This document shows positions 8,014 through 16,811 of a DNA stretch of 39,034 bases, in pieces. The notes beneath the pieces are model-generated. The model saw only the letters and a program-made list of their open reading frames with translations. It did no database searches and was not told the origin of the DNA. Within the stretch, counting starts at the first letter, position 1, and each line of letters begins with the position of its first letter. The DNA is from CAZUSU01 sp964623315. Its GTDB lineage: Bacteria > Patescibacteriota > Patescibacteriia > Magasanikbacterales > 2-02-FULL-50-9b. The stretch is taken from the NCBI GenBank assembly GCA_964623315.1, contig CAZUSU010000046.1:1-39034 (forward strand). The letters run 5' to 3'. Both the position numbers and the translations under genes were made by a program.

Positions 8014-8898
8014 ATCATTCCACACCACGAGCAGTGGACAAGCAATGAAGATGGACGAGTACGTGCCAAAAACAACGCCAAGAATGAGTGTAAGGGTAAA
8101 CGGTCTGATTGTTTCTCCCCCCACAAGAAAAACCGGAAGCAAAACCAGCAGTACGGTGGCCGAGGTATTAATAGAGCGCCGAAATGTTTCACTCACCGAC
8201 TGATCAACCAGTGACTCAAAATCCATTTTTGGCGTGCGCTTAAGATGTTCGCGCACCCGATCAAAGGTAACAATGGTGTCATGCACACTGAACCCCAAAA
8301 TAGTTAGGATTGCCGTGACAAACAACGTGTCAACCTCATACCCAATGGTCTTGCCGAGCAAGGCAAATATGCCTGCCGGAATAAACACGTCGTGCAGTAA
8401 TGCAATTATGGCAACCACGCCAAAATTCCACGATGATAAGGGGTGGGCTACCTGCCGGAACGCCCACGCGATATATAAAATAATGGCGCCGAGAACCGCA
8501 AAGATAGACCACACCGCTTTTTTCTTGAGCTCCCCGCTAATGGTCGGGCCGATTGTTTCAAAACGCGATTCTGTTAGTTCGCCCACGGCCGGTAATTTTT
8601 TTAGATCTGATAGAATTTTTTGGTGTTTTACCTCATCAATGAATGGTGTGCGAATGATAAATCCGAGCTCGCCCGTGGGCTGTACGTGTGCTTTCTCGTT
8701 TTTTAGGTGCACTGCGGCAGTCGTCACCATGGTGTCCACCGACGGACGGGTGCCCGTAACGGCAATTTCCATGAGCGACCCGCCGGTAAAATCAATGCCT
8801 AATTTAAACCCCCACGTGGCAACCGCGGTGATAGACAACACAAACATGATGGCAGACAGAACGAACCAAATTTTGCGATGACGTACGATGGAGAACAT
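7993..8898 (-). CDS. secF: Protein translocase subunit SecF
   Basis: A 301-residue membrane protein of the RND superfamily that works with SecD to pull secreted proteins out of SecYEG using the proton gradient. Visible are the first membrane helix, then the signature GIDFTGGSLMEI (conserved motif D1) at the start of the extracytoplasmic domain. Five membrane segments follow in the C-terminal half with GFSVHDTIVTFDRVRE (motif D4), which includes proposed proton-path residues. The ATG at 8898 was preferred because it is 4 nt after the secD stop and directly precedes SIVRHRKIWF; the frame's upstream extension would overlap secD. Length is typical. It is co-transcribed with secD. Confidence 0.95.
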   Translation of the reverse strand: MFSIVRHRKIWFVLSAIMFVLSITAVATWGFKLGIDFTGGSLMEIAVTGTRPSVDTMVTTAAVHLKNEKAHVQPTGELGFIIRTPFIDEVKHQKILSDLKKLPAVGELTESRFETIGPTISGELKKKAVWSIFAVLGAIILYIAWAFRQVAHPLSSWNFGVVAIIALLHDVFIPAGIFALLGKTIGYEVDTLFVTAILTILGFSVHDTIVTFDRVREHLKRTPKMDFESLVDQSVSETFRRSINTSATVLLVLLPVFLVGGETIRPFTLTLILGVVFGTYSSIFIACPLLVVWNDLNKSKK

Positions 8899-8902
8899 AC
8901 AA

Positions 8903-10882
8903 TTATTTGATAAACAGTTCGCGATGGCGCGCAAAATAAGGCGCTGTCATACGCAGGAGCATGCGCGTTACGGTTATAGCCGTAAATAAACTGGCCAAAA
9001 TGCCGATCGCCAATGTTAACGCAAACCCGCGCACCACACTAGAACCAAACCAGTACAAAATAATACAGGTAATGAGTGATGAAGCGTTGGAATCACGAAT
9101 GGAATTCCACGCGCGAGGGAATGCCTCTTCCAAAGCGGCAAGCGGCGACCGGCCGAGCGCCAATTCTTCTCGCGTGCGTTCAAACACCAGCACGTTGGCG
9201 TCAACAGCCATGCCCAAAGATAGAATAAAGCCGGCAATCCCTGCCAGTGTCAGTGTAACGGGAATAAACTTAAATATCGCCAGTACGATGATGGCATATA
9301 CCACCAACGCAAGCGCGGCCAGCAAGCCCGGCAGTCGGTACCACGCCACCAAAAATATAACAACCAGTATAAAACCGATGAGGCCGGCGCGCGTGCTGGC
9401 AGAAAGCGATGCAGTGCCCAGCGTAGCGCCCACCGTTTGCTGGCTCACCAAGCTTACCGGCAGAGGCAGGGCGCCGGCGTTTAGTCGTTCAACAAGCTTT
9501 TTGGCTGAATCAAGAGTAAAGCTACCGGAAATAACTGCCGTACCATCGGTGATGGGTTCGCGCACCACTGGCGAGCTGATAATTTGACGATCCAAATAAA
9601 TGGCGACCTGCTGTTCTACGTTGCGCGTGGTAATCTTGGCGAACAACTCCTTCCCTTCTGCATTAAACTCAACATTCACCACCGGTTCGCCCGTGTTCTG
9701 ATCAAACTCAACGCGTGCGCGTTTGAGTTGCTTGCCAGAAAGTCCGGTCGGCTTCCATTCACTGGTGTCACCAAACAGATCGTCAAGCGTTGACTTTTTA
9801 AACACAAGCGCGCGCAGGGCATATGACGGCTGAAACGTTTCGTCATACTTATAGATGAGGTGGTACCCGTACTCGGTTTTAATCGGTCCGACAATACCAC
9901 CTTTCTTAAACGCCGGATTAAATGCGGCGGCGTCAAAATCCTTAACAAACATCCCACGATTAAATGCGCCCAAATCCCCGCCCTTTGCCGCACTCCCCGG
10001 ATCCATAGAATGTATCTTGGCCATGTCCGCAAAATTATCGGCGCGTACCGTGAGCAGGAGGTCACGCGCCTTTTTTTCCGCTTCTTCTTTGGTGAGGGTA
10101 GAGGGACAGCTGTCTTTGCCGGCGTAACAAATTAAAATATGCCGCGCCGATGCGGTCTGCCGAGTGCCGGCCGCTCCGCGTTCTGCAATTACCCACGCTT
10201 TAGGCGTATCAATGAGCTCGCGTGAGACGGCTTTTGCCGCGCTCCGGCGCGCCCATGCAAATAGCGTGGGCTCGTCTTTTTGTGTGAGATCGGGAATGTC
10301 TTCGCCCGCATAAGTGGTAAAAATTTCGTCAAACTTTTTACCGGATTTTAACTGTGCCAGCGCTGAATCTGCGTTCTTTTTTGCTAAAGCATTTGTGTCT
10401 GCCTGAATTCGCTTTTGCTCTTCGGTCAATGTTATATCGCCGCCAATTTTATCGCGAAATTCCAAAATCGGTGTTGCTCCAATCATGTCAATGGCTTTTT
10501 GCACGTCATGAATATCCGGCAGTTCAACAAAAATGCGCCAGCGATCGCCGGATTTGGTGGTTTGCACAAGCGGTTCCCCCACACCAAACGCATTAACCCG
10601 TCGCTCAATAACATCGCGAGCGCCCGACACCGCGCCGGACTGCTCGCTTGGCGCCACGGCACGCGTATCTACTTCATAGGTAAGCGCGGTACCGCCTCGT
10701 AAATCCAACCCCAACCGAAACGGCGGTGTATTAAGATGGCCAAGCGACACGCCCATTATCCCCTCAAACGCATCTGATGCACGATTATAACCATACGGAA
10801 AAAGGTATAAAAAGCACACTATCAAAATAACTCCAATAGCGATCATGGTGCTCCGTAAGCGTGGATGGGGTTCTGCTGACAT
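8903..10882 (-). CDS. secD: Protein translocase subunit SecD with inserted parvulin-type PPIase domain
   Basis: A 659-residue SecD, partner of SecF in protein export. The order is TM1 (about 11-30), P1 start with FRLGLDLRGGTALTYE (56-70), and ELPDIHDVQKA (120-130). A long insert follows at about 145-378. Then come the rest of P1 (AIYLDRQIISSPVV, 427-440) and five C-terminal TMs (499-645) including GMAVDANVLVFERTREE. The insert contains a clear PpiC/parvulin rotamase: SARHILICY at 245-253, FADMAKIHSMDPGSAAKGGDLGAF at 284-307, FKKGGIVGPIKTEYGYHLI at 325-343. A weaker parvulin-like half precedes it (ALAQLKSGKKFDEIFTTYAG, 174-193, then PKAWVIAE). The arrangement would place a prolyl isomerase at the exit of the translocon. 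Standard SecDs without the domain are usually shorter. Confidence 0.95.
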   Translation of the reverse strand: MSAEPHPRLRSTMIAIGVILIVCFLYLFPYGYNRASDAFEGIMGVSLGHLNTPPFRLGLDLRGGTALTYEVDTRAVAPSEQSGAVSGARDVIERRVNAFGVGEPLVQTTKSGDRWRIFVELPDIHDVQKAIDMIGATPILEFRDKIGGDITLTEEQKRIQADTNALAKKNADSALAQLKSGKKFDEIFTTYAGEDIPDLTQKDEPTLFAWARRSAAKAVSRELIDTPKAWVIAERGAAGTRQTASARHILICYAGKDSCPSTLTKEEAEKKARDLLLTVRADNFADMAKIHSMDPGSAAKGGDLGAFNRGMFVKDFDAAAFNPAFKKGGIVGPIKTEYGYHLIYKYDETFQPSYALRALVFKKSTLDDLFGDTSEWKPTGLSGKQLKRARVEFDQNTGEPVVNVEFNAEGKELFAKITTRNVEQQVAIYLDRQIISSPVVREPITDGTAVISGSFTLDSAKKLVERLNAGALPLPVSLVSQQTVGATLGTASLSASTRAGLIGFILVVIFLVAWYRLPGLLAALALVVYAIIVLAIFKFIPVTLTLAGIAGFILSLGMAVDANVLVFERTREELALGRSPLAALEEAFPRAWNSIRDSNASSLITCIILYWFGSSVVRGFALTLAIGILASLFTAITVTRMLLRMTAPYFARHRELFIK

Positions 10883-10903
10883 AGTTAAAATTAAAGCGCC
10901 TCA

Positions 10904-10933
10904 ATGATAGCAGAAATCGGCCAGAGCGCGCAA
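10904..10933 (-). promoter_or_regulatory. Candidate secDF promoter (extended -10)
   Basis: On the minus strand an extended -10 TGC-TATCAT (10912-10904) is preceded at 18 nt by a weak -35 TTGCGC (10933-10928). The expected start site leaves a leader of about 14 nt before the secD ATG at 10882. The same TTGCGC/TATCAT combination recurs upstream of atpD, supporting a real promoter. No Shine-Dalgarno sequence is visible in the leader. Confidence 0.5.
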
Positions 10934-10948
10934 TGGTACGGTGGAAAA

Positions 10949-11320
10949 CTATTTCTCCAATAGGGCGCGCTCCGCGTCCGTATTGCGATTAATGGCGGCG
11001 TCATCCGTATATTTTTCCGGATAGCGCGCAGAAAGTTTTGCAATATTTTTTTTCCACACTTCTTCAAATGATACGCCCAGCGCGTCTGCCAGAATGGCGA
11101 GGTACCACATGAGGTCACCGGCCTCCTCTATAAGATTAACGGTGTCCAATTCCTTGCCATAAATTTTTGCTTTTTTTATGGCGTCCATGCACTCGGCTGA
11201 CTCGGTGACAAGGCCCATAACGGCGTGCTCAATGCGCGGCGTCACTCTGCCCGTTGCCGGAAAAGAATAATTTTGCGTTTCCGTGCGGCGGGCGAATTGA
11301 ATGTATTCTGCAGGAGTCAT
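10949..11320 (-). CDS. MazG-like nucleotide pyrophosphohydrolase
   Basis: A 123-residue all-alpha NTP pyrophosphohydrolase of the MazG superfamily. The metal-binding signature is visible: ESAE (EXXE) in LVTESAECMDAIKK, then EAGD (EXXD) in LIEEAGDLMWYLAIL about 25 residues later. Family members hydrolyse nucleoside triphosphates to monophosphates and pyrophosphate, often as house-cleaning enzymes; the substrate here is unknown. The ATG at 11320 gives a family-like N-terminus (MTPAEYIQFARRTE). The open frame further upstream runs through the 50-bp repeat and is not coding. It lies between the secA 3' end and the secDF promoter. Confidence 0.85.
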   Translation of the reverse strand: MTPAEYIQFARRTETQNYSFPATGRVTPRIEHAVMGLVTESAECMDAIKKAKIYGKELDTVNLIEEAGDLMWYLAILADALGVSFEEVWKKNIAKLSARYPEKYTDDAAINRNTDAERALLEK

Positions 11321-11364
11321 ATGTTTGGTTAATGAAAATCTATCTGTCCCAGTAAATTTAGGGC

Positions 11365-11414
11365 GCGCGGCGAGGACAGAGCGAGTGTCGCCGCAGGAGC
11401 GACACGAGCGTTTC
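11365..11414 (+). repeat. 50-bp dispersed repeat, copy 1 (downstream of secA)
   Basis: A 50-bp segment 48/50 identical to 33726-33775. It contains a perfect 7-bp hairpin, GTGTCGC (11385-11391) with GCGACAC (11399-11405), loop CGCAGGA. The two differences from copy 2 fall on the two sides of one base pair of this stem (T-A here, C-G there), so pairing is kept. An alternative 7-bp hairpin, GCGGCGA (11367-11373) with TCGCCGC (11388-11394), is also present and mutually exclusive. The element lies 22 nt past the secA stop. A flanking pair, TCTGTCC (11343-11349) and GGACAGA (11374-11380), could add a further stem. No T-tract follows, so it is not a classical terminator. Confidence 0.85.
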
Positions 11415-11436
11415 CGCATTCATGCACGATGCGTTG

Positions 11437-14175
11437 CTACCCCCCATGGCATTTTTTATATTTTTTTCCACTCCCACACGGACATGGATCGTTTCGCCCA
11501 ACTTTTGGACCAACGGGTAATGCCGACGCGTCACCGTCATCCGCCGCCTCCGGTCCGGACAGTACCACGCCTTCGCGTGCCATAATATTAGGCGCAAACG
11601 CCAACGCCTGATCAAGGTAGAGCACCGCATACACCACATCCTTTTGGATGTACACCAATAATTCCTGAAACAACCGATACGACTCTTTTTTGTATTCAAC
11701 CAACGGATCCTTCTGACCATAACCGCGCAACCCAATGCCGGTGCGTAAATAATTTAATGCATCCAAATGTTCAATCCACAATGCGTCCTGACTGCGCAAT
11801 AAAATATTTTTTAGCGCAGTACGGGCAACGCTTGCCGACAATGGTCCGACGACATTGCGCAAGCGCTCCTGTGCCAGCGCCATCGCCGGCTCAATAACGG
11901 CGGTGCGCGTTTCAAACGGTTCATTGGCCGAACCCGTTTCATGGATGGGCGCCAACAATTTTTCAACGTATTGCTCATCGGCGCGCAGTAAACGCGTTAA
12001 GCTGGCACGAGCTTCCGTCTGAAGTGTCGTCGTCGCATCATCTGATTCTCCTCGGGCCGGTACGTTTGCATATTGAAACACCAACTGTTCAATCTCCTGT
12101 TCAAACATCCAGTCAACAATATGCAATAGTTCATCAAGACCGTCCTCACGCTCACTGGCGGCCAAAATTTCGCGACGCTTTTTGTAGATCACCTCACGAT
12201 GTCTGTTGAGCACATCATCGTATTCCAGTAAGTGTTTGCGAATATCAAAATTATGGCCTTCCACTTTCTTCTGCGCCGTTTCAATGGATTTGCTAATAAG
12301 TCCGTGTTCAATCGGCATATCTTCCGGCACGTTTAATCGGCGCATCAGATTTTTCATGCGATCAGAACCAAAAATACGCATCAAATCGTCCTCGGTGGAA
12401 ACAAAAAATAACGTTTCCCCTTGATCGCCTTGACGACCGGAGCGCCCGCGCAACTGATTGTCAATGCGGCGCGACTCGTGACGTTCGGTACCAATGACGC
12501 AAAGCCCACCTTGTGAGCGCACGAATTCCTGATCCTCGGATATCACCGGTTGTCCGCCTAAAATGATATCAACGCCACGGCCGGCCATATTGGTGGCAAG
12601 TGTCACGGCGCCGCGTCTTCCTGCTTGTGCGATAATTTCACCCTCTTTTTCATGATTTTTTGCATTGAGCATTTGGTACGGAATCCCCTCGCGCTCCAAC
12701 AAAGTTGCGAGACGTTCATTTTTATCTATTGAAATGGTGCCGATCAGAACGGGTTGACCGCGCTCATGGCGGGCTTTTACCTCGGCAACTACGGCCGAAA
12801 ATTTTCCTTCTTCACTGCGATAAATCCGATCGCCGTGGTCAACGCGCGCGGACAACCGATACGGCGGAATAACCACCACTTCCAACTGGTAAATTTTATT
12901 AAACTCTTCTGCTTCGGTAACGGCCGTGCCGGTCATGCCCGCAAGACGCCCATACAAACGAAAATAATTTTGAAACGTCACCGTGGCCAAGGTTTGACTT
13001 TCACGCTGAACCGTAACCCCTTCTTTTGCTTCTATCGCCTGATGCAGTCCTTCTGAATAACGGCGACCAAACATGAGGCGTCCGGTAAATTCATCCACAA
13101 TGATTACTTCATCATTTTTTACCACATAATCGCGGTCACGCTTGAAAAGCGCATGCGCGCGCAGGGCGCTATCCACGTGATGCACCAAACGATGCCCGCC
13201 GGCCGCATACAAATTATCAATTTTTAACAGTTCTTCCATGCGCGCAATACCGGACGCCGTTAAAGACGCCGTACGCTGTTTTTCGTCCAAGGTGTAATGT
13301 TCCGTTTCTTTTAGTTGCGTTATGTGATGCGCACACTGATAGTACGTGTCCGGCGCCTCTTCTGCCGGCGCGCTAATAATGAGCGGCGTACGCGCTTCAT
13401 CAATTAAGATGGAATCAACTTCGTCTATAAGAGCATAATGCAAATCGCGTTGGGACAGTTCGGCAGAACTCCCTACCATGTTGTCACGCAAATAATCAAA
13501 GCCAAACTCATTGTTGGTGCCATAGGTGATGTCGGCGGCGTATGCGGCGCGGCGTTCTGAAGGGCGCAAATAATCCATGGCAACGTGATAGGAACCGCTT
13601 TCATCGCGTTGTTTGTCTGCACTGCTCCCTTCATCGGTAACGCCTTCCGCAGTAACAACTTGCGGCGCGCGATACGCGGCATCATATATATATGAAACCA
13701 TCTGTGCCTGAATAATACCAACTGACATCCCAAGCGCGGCATATATTTGACCCATCCACACCGCGTCGCGCTTGGCCAAATAGTCATTGACGGTTACCAC
13801 GTGCACCCCACGACCTAGTAACGCCTGCAAATAAACGGGTAGTGTGCCCGTTAATGTTTTACCTTCACCGGTGCGCATTTCTGCAATGGTGCCTTGATGC
13901 AAGGCAATACCCCCCATGAGCTGAACATCATAATGACGCTGTGAAATGGTGCGCCCCGCCGCCTCGCTGACGGCGGCAAATGCTGAGGGGAGCAGATCAT
14001 CAAGCGTTTCACCGGCCGCAAGCCGCGCACGAAATTCAACCGTTTTATTTTTTAATTCTTCGTGGGTGAGTGCCGCATACGCCGGAGCAAACTCCTGTAT
14101 GCGCGCAACCGTTGGCGCATATTTTAAAAGCACCCGTTTATTGGGGTCACCAAAAATTTTTGTAAGAAAACTCAT
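11437..14175 (-). CDS. secA: Protein translocase ATPase SecA
   Basis: A 912-residue motor ATPase that drives preproteins through SecYEG. Evidence is Walker A MRTGEGKT (about residues 99-106), VTVNDYLAKRDA, ADITYGTNNEFGFDYLRDNM, DEVDSILIDEARTPLIIS, TNMAGRGVDI, and RIDNQLRGRSGRQGDQG in helicase motif VI. The C-terminal SEC-C zinc motif is CPCGSGKKYKKCHGG. Between IIQAQ and the YGTNNE block there is an extra segment of about 45 residues (GVTDEGSSADKQRDES and flanks) absent from E. coli SecA. The ATG at 14175 was chosen; the frame extends two codons to a TTG, which is less likely. It follows hpf by 21 nt, an hpf-secA order also common in Firmicutes. Confidence 0.98.
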   Translation of the reverse strand: MSFLTKIFGDPNKRVLLKYAPTVARIQEFAPAYAALTHEELKNKTVEFRARLAAGETLDDLLPSAFAAVSEAAGRTISQRHYDVQLMGGIALHQGTIAEMRTGEGKTLTGTLPVYLQALLGRGVHVVTVNDYLAKRDAVWMGQIYAALGMSVGIIQAQMVSYIYDAAYRAPQVVTAEGVTDEGSSADKQRDESGSYHVAMDYLRPSERRAAYAADITYGTNNEFGFDYLRDNMVGSSAELSQRDLHYALIDEVDSILIDEARTPLIISAPAEEAPDTYYQCAHHITQLKETEHYTLDEKQRTASLTASGIARMEELLKIDNLYAAGGHRLVHHVDSALRAHALFKRDRDYVVKNDEVIIVDEFTGRLMFGRRYSEGLHQAIEAKEGVTVQRESQTLATVTFQNYFRLYGRLAGMTGTAVTEAEEFNKIYQLEVVVIPPYRLSARVDHGDRIYRSEEGKFSAVVAEVKARHERGQPVLIGTISIDKNERLATLLEREGIPYQMLNAKNHEKEGEIIAQAGRRGAVTLATNMAGRGVDIILGGQPVISEDQEFVRSQGGLCVIGTERHESRRIDNQLRGRSGRQGDQGETLFFVSTEDDLMRIFGSDRMKNLMRRLNVPEDMPIEHGLISKSIETAQKKVEGHNFDIRKHLLEYDDVLNRHREVIYKKRREILAASEREDGLDELLHIVDWMFEQEIEQLVFQYANVPARGESDDATTTLQTEARASLTRLLRADEQYVEKLLAPIHETGSANEPFETRTAVIEPAMALAQERLRNVVGPLSASVARTALKNILLRSQDALWIEHLDALNYLRTGIGLRGYGQKDPLVEYKKESYRLFQELLVYIQKDVVYAVLYLDQALAFAPNIMAREGVVLSGPEAADDGDASALPVGPKVGRNDPCPCGSGKKYKKCHGG

Positions 14176-14196
14176 AGACAACCGAAATCAAAATGG

Positions 14197-14505
14197 TTAT
14201 GTTCGTTCTTTGAGACGTACTAACTGTTTTTTTATTGATGCCACACAATGATCCATGCTGTCCAATAAATCATCTGCCTCGGTGGCGGCATACAGCGATT
14301 TTTTGCCGAGCGTCAAATGCGCTTCTGCGCGAAATATTTTCCCTTTGTGATGATGATGCGTGGTGCGACTCAATTCAACTGCCAGTACCGGATCGGCCTG
14401 CCGATAGCGGTCAAGCAGGCGTTCAAGTCTGTTAAACTTATCTAAGGCCGATTGTTTGAGCGCCGAAGTAGCCGTTAATCCCGTGCTGTGGATGGTAATG
14501 TTCAT
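14197..14505 (-). CDS. hpf: Ribosome hibernation promoting factor (HPF/RaiA family, short form)
   Basis: A 102-residue protein of the S30EA/HPF family that binds the small ribosomal subunit at the decoding site during slow growth. Typical features are the start MNITIHSTGLTAT, a beta strand with AEAHLTLGKKSLYAATEADD in the middle, and the final helix DSMDHCVASIKKQLVRLKER. It lacks the long C-terminal dimerisation domain, so it is the short form. It sits 9 nt after murB and 21 nt before secA, and is probably transcribed with the ftsI-murC-murB genes. A HHHH run in the loop before KGKIF is noteworthy but matches the family's basic and His-rich loop. Confidence 0.92.
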   Translation of the reverse strand: MNITIHSTGLTATSALKQSALDKFNRLERLLDRYRQADPVLAVELSRTTHHHHKGKIFRAEAHLTLGKKSLYAATEADDLLDSMDHCVASIKKQLVRLKERT

Positions 14506-14514
14506 AGATGTCTT

Positions 14515-15444
14515 CTATTGTAGCACAGCTATTTCTTCGGTCAATGCCACGCCAAATTGCGCCAAAACTGTTTTCTTAATGTGTGCCATGACGGCCAAAA
14601 TATCGGCGGCCGTTGCCGTCGCGTCACTGATAATAAAATTGCCGTGCATTTCTGACACTCGTGCGCCGCCCTGCTGATAATTTTTTAATCCGGCGTGCTC
14701 AATCAGCCATCCGGCGGGAATGCGCCGACGAGCCAAAAAATGTTCCGGCACTTGGTGCGCTTGCAGAGCCAAAATTTCATCATCGCGACATTCATAATTT
14801 TTAAATGCACAGCCACACGTCGCGACGCCCTTGGGCTGGGTATCGGTGCGATACTGGAGTGTCTCACGAATTTTTGCCTGCGATACTGCCAATGAAGGTG
14901 CGACAGATAATTGTATCGTAACGGACAAAATACATAAATCGCCGCGTTTAAAACGTGAATGGCGATATCCAAATTCGCACTGATCAGGTGAAATGTCGTG
15001 TGTACTGCCCTGCGTATCCATGGCGCGCACCGCGAGAACCGAGTCCTTTATTTCTCTGCCGGACGCGCCGGCGTTTCCACATACTGCGCCACCCATGGTA
15101 CCCGGCACACCGGCGGCCCATTCAAAACCGGTCAAACCGGCGCGCGATGCTGATCCCGCAACCACGGCCGTTATTGCGCCGGCATCTGCCGTAACCGTGT
15201 GCGCCTCTTCATCAATTATTATTTCTGCACGACGGAACCAAATTACCAAACCATTAAAACCGTTGTCGCCCACGAGCGTATTACTGCCACTTCCCAACGC
15301 ACGCCACGGGATGTTTTTTTTGTGCGCCCACTGGAATGCCAAACGCACATCCTGTTCCGTGAGACACGACACGGCGTAACGCGCCGCCCCGCCGAGTCTG
15401 AACGATGAATGTTGTGCCATCGACACGCGCTCTTCTATGTGCAT
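14515..15444 (-). CDS. murB: UDP-N-acetylenolpyruvoylglucosamine reductase MurB
   Basis: A 309-residue FAD enzyme that reduces UDP-GlcNAc-enolpyruvate to UDP-MurNAc. FAD-binding motifs are LGSGSNTLVGD (about 50-60) and GVPGTMGGAVCGNAGASGREI (112-132), with GYRHSRFK at 159-166. The proton donor, usually Ser in GSxFKNP, is Cys212 here (CGCAFKN), and the following Pro is replaced. The segment after it is longer than usual and holds the HQVPEHFLARRRIPAGWLIEHAGLKN block. The terminal catalytic Glu is in LTEEI (303-304). The start overlaps the murC stop by 10 nt, implying coupling. Whether Cys212 is the proton donor is inference from alignment by eye. Confidence 0.94.
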   Translation of the reverse strand: MHIEERVSMAQHSSFRLGGAARYAVSCLTEQDVRLAFQWAHKKNIPWRALGSGSNTLVGDNGFNGLVIWFRRAEIIIDEEAHTVTADAGAITAVVAGSASRAGLTGFEWAAGVPGTMGGAVCGNAGASGREIKDSVLAVRAMDTQGSTHDISPDQCEFGYRHSRFKRGDLCILSVTIQLSVAPSLAVSQAKIRETLQYRTDTQPKGVATCGCAFKNYECRDDEILALQAHQVPEHFLARRRIPAGWLIEHAGLKNYQQGGARVSEMHGNFIISDATATAADILAVMAHIKKTVLAQFGVALTEEIAVLQ

Positions 15445-16811
15445 AACCGCTCCGCTAATTGATAGATATCGCCGGCACCCATAATAACAATAACGTCCGT
15501 TGGTAAAACGTGTTGCTGAAATAATTTTTCTGTTGCGTCAAATGACGTGACATGCCACATCGGTTTTTCTGGATTTTGCAATTGCACATCGCGCAGAAGA
15601 TCGCCACTTGAAATATGATGGTCCTCTGGTCGTTCACGACCGGCGACATCATACACCTCATACAAAAGGAGCACATCCGGCGCAGAGAGCGCACGCACAA
15701 AATCATCGCGCAATGCCTGTGTGCGGTGGTGCTGATGCGGCTGATATACCAACACCACGCGTCGATCGGGAAAAAATTCTCGCGTTGCCGTTATTGTTTT
15801 TTCTATCGCCGTTGGATGGTGGCCATAATCGGAAATCACCGGTGCTCCCTTATAATTTCCCACTTGTTCAAAACGCCGCCATGATCCTGAATAGGTTTCT
15901 AACGCCGCAAGCGACACGTGCATGTCAACGCCCATTGATCGCGCCATTTCCAGAGCCGCCAGAGCGTTCATCACATTAAATTCTCCCGGAAGAGCAAGAC
16001 GCAGTTCAAATTGTTGTTTTGCTTCATCTTGTAGAGTGGCAATTTGAACGCCGTTTTCTGTGCGGCGCGCAACGCACTGCAAGGTGCCACCTTGAAAGCC
16101 AAAAGACCGCGGCAGGCGCAGACGTTCGGGAAATAAATCCGACACATTCCCGTCATCATAATTGATGACACAATCTTCCGGCGCAATACGCGACACGTAA
16201 TGATAAAACGTCTCGTGCAGTTTGGCGTACGTCCCATAATAATCCAGATGATCCGGTTCCAGATTGGTTATAATAATTTTTTGTGGCGTGAGCGCCATCA
16301 TTTGCGCTTCATGTTCGCACGCTTCCACGACAAACCATTCACCCTTCCCCCATTGCACGTTGCCGTGTGAAAAATGTGTCACGCGTGTGCCCACCAATAC
16401 CAACGGATCCCATCCGGCCGCAGACAAAATTGTCCCGAGCATGGCCGTCGTGGTACTTTTACCGTGTGTACCCGATACCGCGACGGTTTTGTATAAACGC
16501 GTCAGCGCGCCAAGTGCGTCTGAATAAGAAAATTCTGGAATGCCGCGCTCCCGTGCCGCAACGCGTTCTGTGTTATCTGCCGGCACGGCGCCGGAATAAA
16601 TTATCGCAGGGGTGGCGGGTGGAATATTTTTTGCGTCATGCCCAATGTGCACCACTATACCGAGCTCGCGTAATTCTTCTGTTACCACGGATTCTGCAAC
16701 ATCAGAGCCGCTGACCTTTGCGCCGCGTAATAACAAAATTTTGGCAACACCGGAAACACCAATGCCACCAATACCGATGATATAAACTGTTGAAGCCGTT
16801 AAAACGTTCAT
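15435..16811 (-). CDS. murC: UDP-N-acetylmuramate--L-alanine ligase MurC
   Basis: A 458-residue Mur ligase that joins L-Ala to UDP-MurNAc, the first stem-peptide step. It shows the N-terminal Rossmann motif YIIGIGGIGVSGVA (10-23), the P-loop GTHGKSTTT (114-122), NLEPDHLDYYGTYAKL in the central domain, the block DYGHHPTAI and the C-terminal VYQPHQHHRT. All are MurC diagnostics. The usual EADESD segment reads VEACEHEAQ here, a departure in a normally well-conserved region. The ATG overlaps the ftsI stop by 4 nt (ATGA) and the end overlaps murB by 10 nt, so the three are a coupled unit. Confidence 0.97.
   Translation of the reverse strand: MNVLTASTVYIIGIGGIGVSGVAKILLLRGAKVSGSDVAESVVTEELRELGIVVHIGHDAKNIPPATPAIIYSGAVPADNTERVAARERGIPEFSYSDALGALTRLYKTVAVSGTHGKSTTTAMLGTILSAAGWDPLVLVGTRVTHFSHGNVQWGKGEWFVVEACEHEAQMMALTPQKIIITNLEPDHLDYYGTYAKLHETFYHYVSRIAPEDCVINYDDGNVSDLFPERLRLPRSFGFQGGTLQCVARRTENGVQIATLQDEAKQQFELRLALPGEFNVMNALAALEMARSMGVDMHVSLAALETYSGSWRRFEQVGNYKGAPVISDYGHHPTAIEKTITATREFFPDRRVVLVYQPHQHHRTQALRDDFVRALSAPDVLLLYEVYDVAGRERPEDHHISSGDLLRDVQLQNPEKPMWHVTSFDATEKLFQQHVLPTDVIVIMGAGDIYQLAERLCT

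Noticed and set aside
7993..8020. GATTTG-AA-CAAATC hairpin followed by A residues at the end of secF
   Set aside because: It lies within secF codons, is only 6 bp and lacks a T-tract on the coding strand, so it is not called as a terminator.
11321..11436. Upstream extension of the MazG-like frame and its Cys/Arg-rich peptide
   Set aside because: The extension translates the 50-bp repeat; the MazG fold starts at the ATG at 11320.
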